Positions 61,868 to 64,000 of a stretch of DNA of 64,000 nucleotides are shown here, in pieces. Position 1 is the stretch's first letter; every line of letters begins with the position of its first letter. A model generated the notes under the pieces. It was given only the letters and a program-made list of their open reading frames with translations. It had not been told where the DNA came from and searched no databases. This DNA is from PGYR01 sp046290495. GTDB taxonomy: Bacteria; Bacteroidota; Ignavibacteria; Kapaibacteriales; UBA2268. The stretch covers positions 496,001 to 560,000 of the forward strand of contig JBKAGT010000005.1 of NCBI GenBank assembly GCA_046290495.1, read 5' to 3'. A program made the position numbers and the translations under genes.

Positions 61868-64000
61868 GTGAGATATTGGGATAAAAATCCAATTTATTTT
61901 CAAATATTCATTTCAATACTAAGCTTCTGCTTTGTGTTGTTAGGTACGTTTTATTTTGTAAAATTAGCCCTGACAGTCAGCGATGAAAATGTATTTGTTT
62001 CTCCTCCTTCAGAAATTTATATTTCTGATATGACTGGCAGTTTTAGTGATTTAGAAAAACAACAGTTCTATGATTCTGCATTCGTTGGTAGTTTTGTAGT
62101 AGGTATTGATGATATTAGGCTTGATACTGTTGAAAATCAATACTCTACCTTTAGAGACCATATAGAATCTAGAGAGAATAATTCAATCATACTAACTAAA
62201 TACAATTGGAAAGAACCTCTAAAAGTTCGAGTACCAAGTAGTGACTTAGACAAATTCACTTATGAGAATCTAATCTCCACAGTAGTAATAACCTATGTAT
62301 ATCCTAATGGTGTATCAGACAGAGCAGGACTAAAACCTGGCGACATTGTTATGGAAATCAATGATCAAGCTTTCAATAACATACAAGAAGCTGATAGAAT
62401 AATAAAGCAAAGTAAGTTAGGAAGTAAAATCGATTATTTGATTAGGAGAGATAACTTAATACTTTCAAAACAGGTTACACTTCCAAAATTCGGTATAAAT
62501 TTATCACAACTGTTAATGATGATTTGTGGTATGTTTATGATATTTCTAGGAGAAGTAATTGGTATAAAAAGGCCAAGAATTACTGGTGCAAGAATTACAT
62601 CATTGTCACTGATTATTTTTGGGTTAGTAGCTATATTCGGATTGATAGGACTATCGTCTATTGAGAATATATTTGATCATGTCTTTTTAGTAATAGCTAA
62701 TTTTTCCTTGTATTTGGCATTACCACTTATCATTCACAGTTTCAAATACTTCCCTAGACATTTAGTTAATTACACAAATAGGAAATGGACTATTTATATC
62801 CCTTATATAATAGGATTAATTTTCTTTTTTGTGCAACTAGGTCTTAATTATGGATGGTTTGTGTCATTGCTAGAGTCTAAACAAATTGTCACTCTCAATA
62901 ATTATTTATTTACATTTTATGTATTAGTGCAAACCGTCCTATCTGCTACCATTAGTTTGATTGTTAGAAAAAAGCTAAACAAAAAGGAATGGAAGCAAAG
63001 TAGATTAATTAGGTTGACTTATGGTTTATTAGTAGTAATGATAATCGTTCAACCAATACTATTTCAGTTCGGTTATTACAACTATTCTGATTTAATTTAT
63101 TTCGCACTTGTACTTTTACCAATATCATATTTGTTTACGATATGGAAATATCGATCTTTTGATATCACTGTTAGATTAAAAAGGAATTACCAATACTTAA
63201 TAGTAAGTAGTGCTCTTTATACAGTATTTGGTCTTATACTTATTGGTTTCATCTACATCATCGCTTCAATTGATTGGCAAATACCTAATCTGCATTTCTC
63301 AGGCACTTCCATTGAAGTTCTAAAGAATCCACTCAGTGATCAAATGCACGACCTATATCAAAAGATACTAATATCATTATTAGTAATCATTGTAGTTGTG
63401 ATTTTATGGAATGTAGCAAAAGTAATTCAAGAAAAAGTAAATTTAAAATATTATAGATTTCAATCTGACTTCAGGCATGCTACAAAAGAATTTAGCACTC
63501 TAAATACAAAGACATTTAATCCTGAAGAGCTCAGTACATTTTTCCTCAATAAATTAAAAGGGGTTATAAAATCAAAAAGAGTTGGGATTGTACTATTTAA
63601 AAATGCTGAACTAGTAGTTCAAAAATATTCGGGTTTCTCTGATGAAACACTAAAAGAATATTTGAAAGCTGTAAGCTCTAAACTATATAATAGTTTATTG
63701 AACTATTCTGATAGTATACCCATTGAATATTTACCTGATGCCCAAAGAATTGTACTAAAGGAATTCAGGTTCGAATATTTGACACCAATATGGTCAAAAG
63801 AAATATTGGTCGGAGTAATACTAGTAGGTGAGAAAAAATCAGAAACAGAGTATGCAAATGACGATTTGTTATTTCTCTCAGCAATTGCTGGACAGACTTC
63901 TGTCGCAATAGAGAACTCTTTACTATATGAAGATTTATCGAAGCAAGAGAGATTCAAACATGAGTTAGAAATAGCAAGGGGTATTCAGCTAGCTTCATTG
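61868..64000 (+). CDS. PDZ-membrane-GAF signalling protein, start of a SpoIIE-type phosphatase (3' end cut off)
   Basis: A GTG at 61868 opens a frame that runs to the right edge (711 codons). An in-frame stop lies 12 bases upstream, and the next ATG would remove the first helix, so this start is secure. Order: transmembrane helix (about residues 9-31); periplasmic part with a PDZ domain (about 137-215, GLKPGDIVMEIND); about eight further helices (about 217-430, 525); a GAF domain (about 550-680, ending LSAIAGQTSVAIENSLL). The final ELEIARGIQLASL is the coiled-coil linker that precedes PP2C/SpoIIE domains in RsbU-like proteins. The phosphatase domain itself lies beyond the window, so that part is inferred. 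Likely relieves an anti-sigma switch in response to an envelope signal. Confidence 0.82.
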   Translation, partial: MRYWDKNPIYFQIFISILSFCFVLLGTFYFVKLALTVSDENVFVSPPSEIYISDMTGSFSDLEKQQFYDSAFVGSFVVGIDDIRLDTVENQYSTFRDHIESRENNSIILTKYNWKEPLKVRVPSSDLDKFTYENLISTVVITYVYPNGVSDRAGLKPGDIVMEINDQAFNNIQEADRIIKQSKLGSKIDYLIRRDNLILSKQVTLPKFGINLSQLLMMICGMFMIFLGEVIGIKRPRITGARITSLSLIIFGLVAIFGLIGLSSIENIFDHVFLVIANFSLYLALPLIIHSFKYFPRHLVNYTNRKWTIYIPYIIGLIFFFVQLGLNYGWFVSLLESKQIVTLNNYLFTFYVLVQTVLSATISLIVRKKLNKKEWKQSRLIRLTYGLLVVMIIVQPILFQFGYYNYSDLIYFALVLLPISYLFTIWKYRSFDITVRLKRNYQYLIVSSALYTVFGLILIGFIYIIASIDWQIPNLHFSGTSIEVLKNPLSDQMHDLYQKILISLLVIIVVVILWNVAKVIQEKVNLKYYRFQSDFRHATKEFSTLNTKTFNPEELSTFFLNKLKGVIKSKRVGIVLFKNAELVVQKYSGFSDETLKEYLKAVSSKLYNSLLNYSDSIPIEYLPDAQRIVLKEFRFEYLTPIWSKEILVGVILVGEKKSETEYANDDLLFLSAIAGQTSVAIENSLLYEDLSKQERFKHELEIARGIQLASL

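Overview
The window is a gene-dense, AT-rich stretch of a Gram-negative chromosome, most likely from the Bacteroidota/Chlorobiota (FCB) lineage. The evidence is two proteins with C-terminal type IX secretion sorting domains, a DUF4301 and a DUF2851 protein (typical of that group), LPS genes (kdsA, lptB), many lipoprotein signal peptides, and TAnnTTTG-type promoter elements ahead of several first genes. I cannot name the species. TTG and GTG starts are frequent, and genes often overlap by 1 to 11 bases. I saw no rRNA, tRNA, CRISPR array, transposase, phage or plasmid gene. No intergenic gap reaches 300 bases; the longest is 43863-44100.

Layout. 1-4414: a CaCA antiporter fragment and kdsA on the minus strand, divergent from a ComB-like gene and ftsK. 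4433-8907: recN, then a polysaccharide export pair (Wza-like and Wzz-like) on minus. 8961-13683: a plus-strand run with an inositol-phosphatase-family protein, dapF, an M20 amidohydrolase, a lone receiver domain, meaB and a RdgB-like pyrophosphatase. 13673-15145: DUF4301. 15241-17933: queF, queD, rocD and a LipM-like lipoyl enzyme. 18004-22431: a 38-codon membrane ORF, three lipoproteins (NlpC/P60, SUMF1-like, beta-propeller), gamma-carbonic anhydrase and yicC, closed by a bidirectional terminator. 22498-31399: gdh, an outer-membrane barrel, lptB, an HtrA protease, priA, glyA and a T9SS cargo protein.

31496-39443: a K+ channel with a zinc ribbon, a UvrD/PcrA helicase, a glycosyltransferase, a HAD phosphatase, trxA, a pterin dehydratase, eno and a phosphohexomutase. 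39505-40730: an unrecognised two-gene coiled-coil/tail-anchor module. 40877-43862: a RelA/SpoT homologue with a decayed hydrolase site and an isolated nuoJK pair. 44101-47625: ftsQ-ftsA-ftsZ. 47699-54899: a GT-C-like membrane protein, DUF2851, pyrF, an M48 lipoprotein protease and two secreted proteins. 55067-61462: uvrA facing an OmpA-like lipoprotein, uvrB, radC and cutA. 61503-64000: a small membrane protein and a truncated PDZ-membrane-GAF signalling protein heading into a SpoIIE phosphatase.

Most of this is core metabolism, cell envelope, division and repair. I did not find a convincing undescribed multi-gene system. The best leads are the 39505-40730 module, the synthetase-only Rel protein, the coupled 38-codon ORF, the SUMF1-like lipoprotein without catalytic cysteines next to a propeller lipoprotein, and the secreted pair at 51746-54899.
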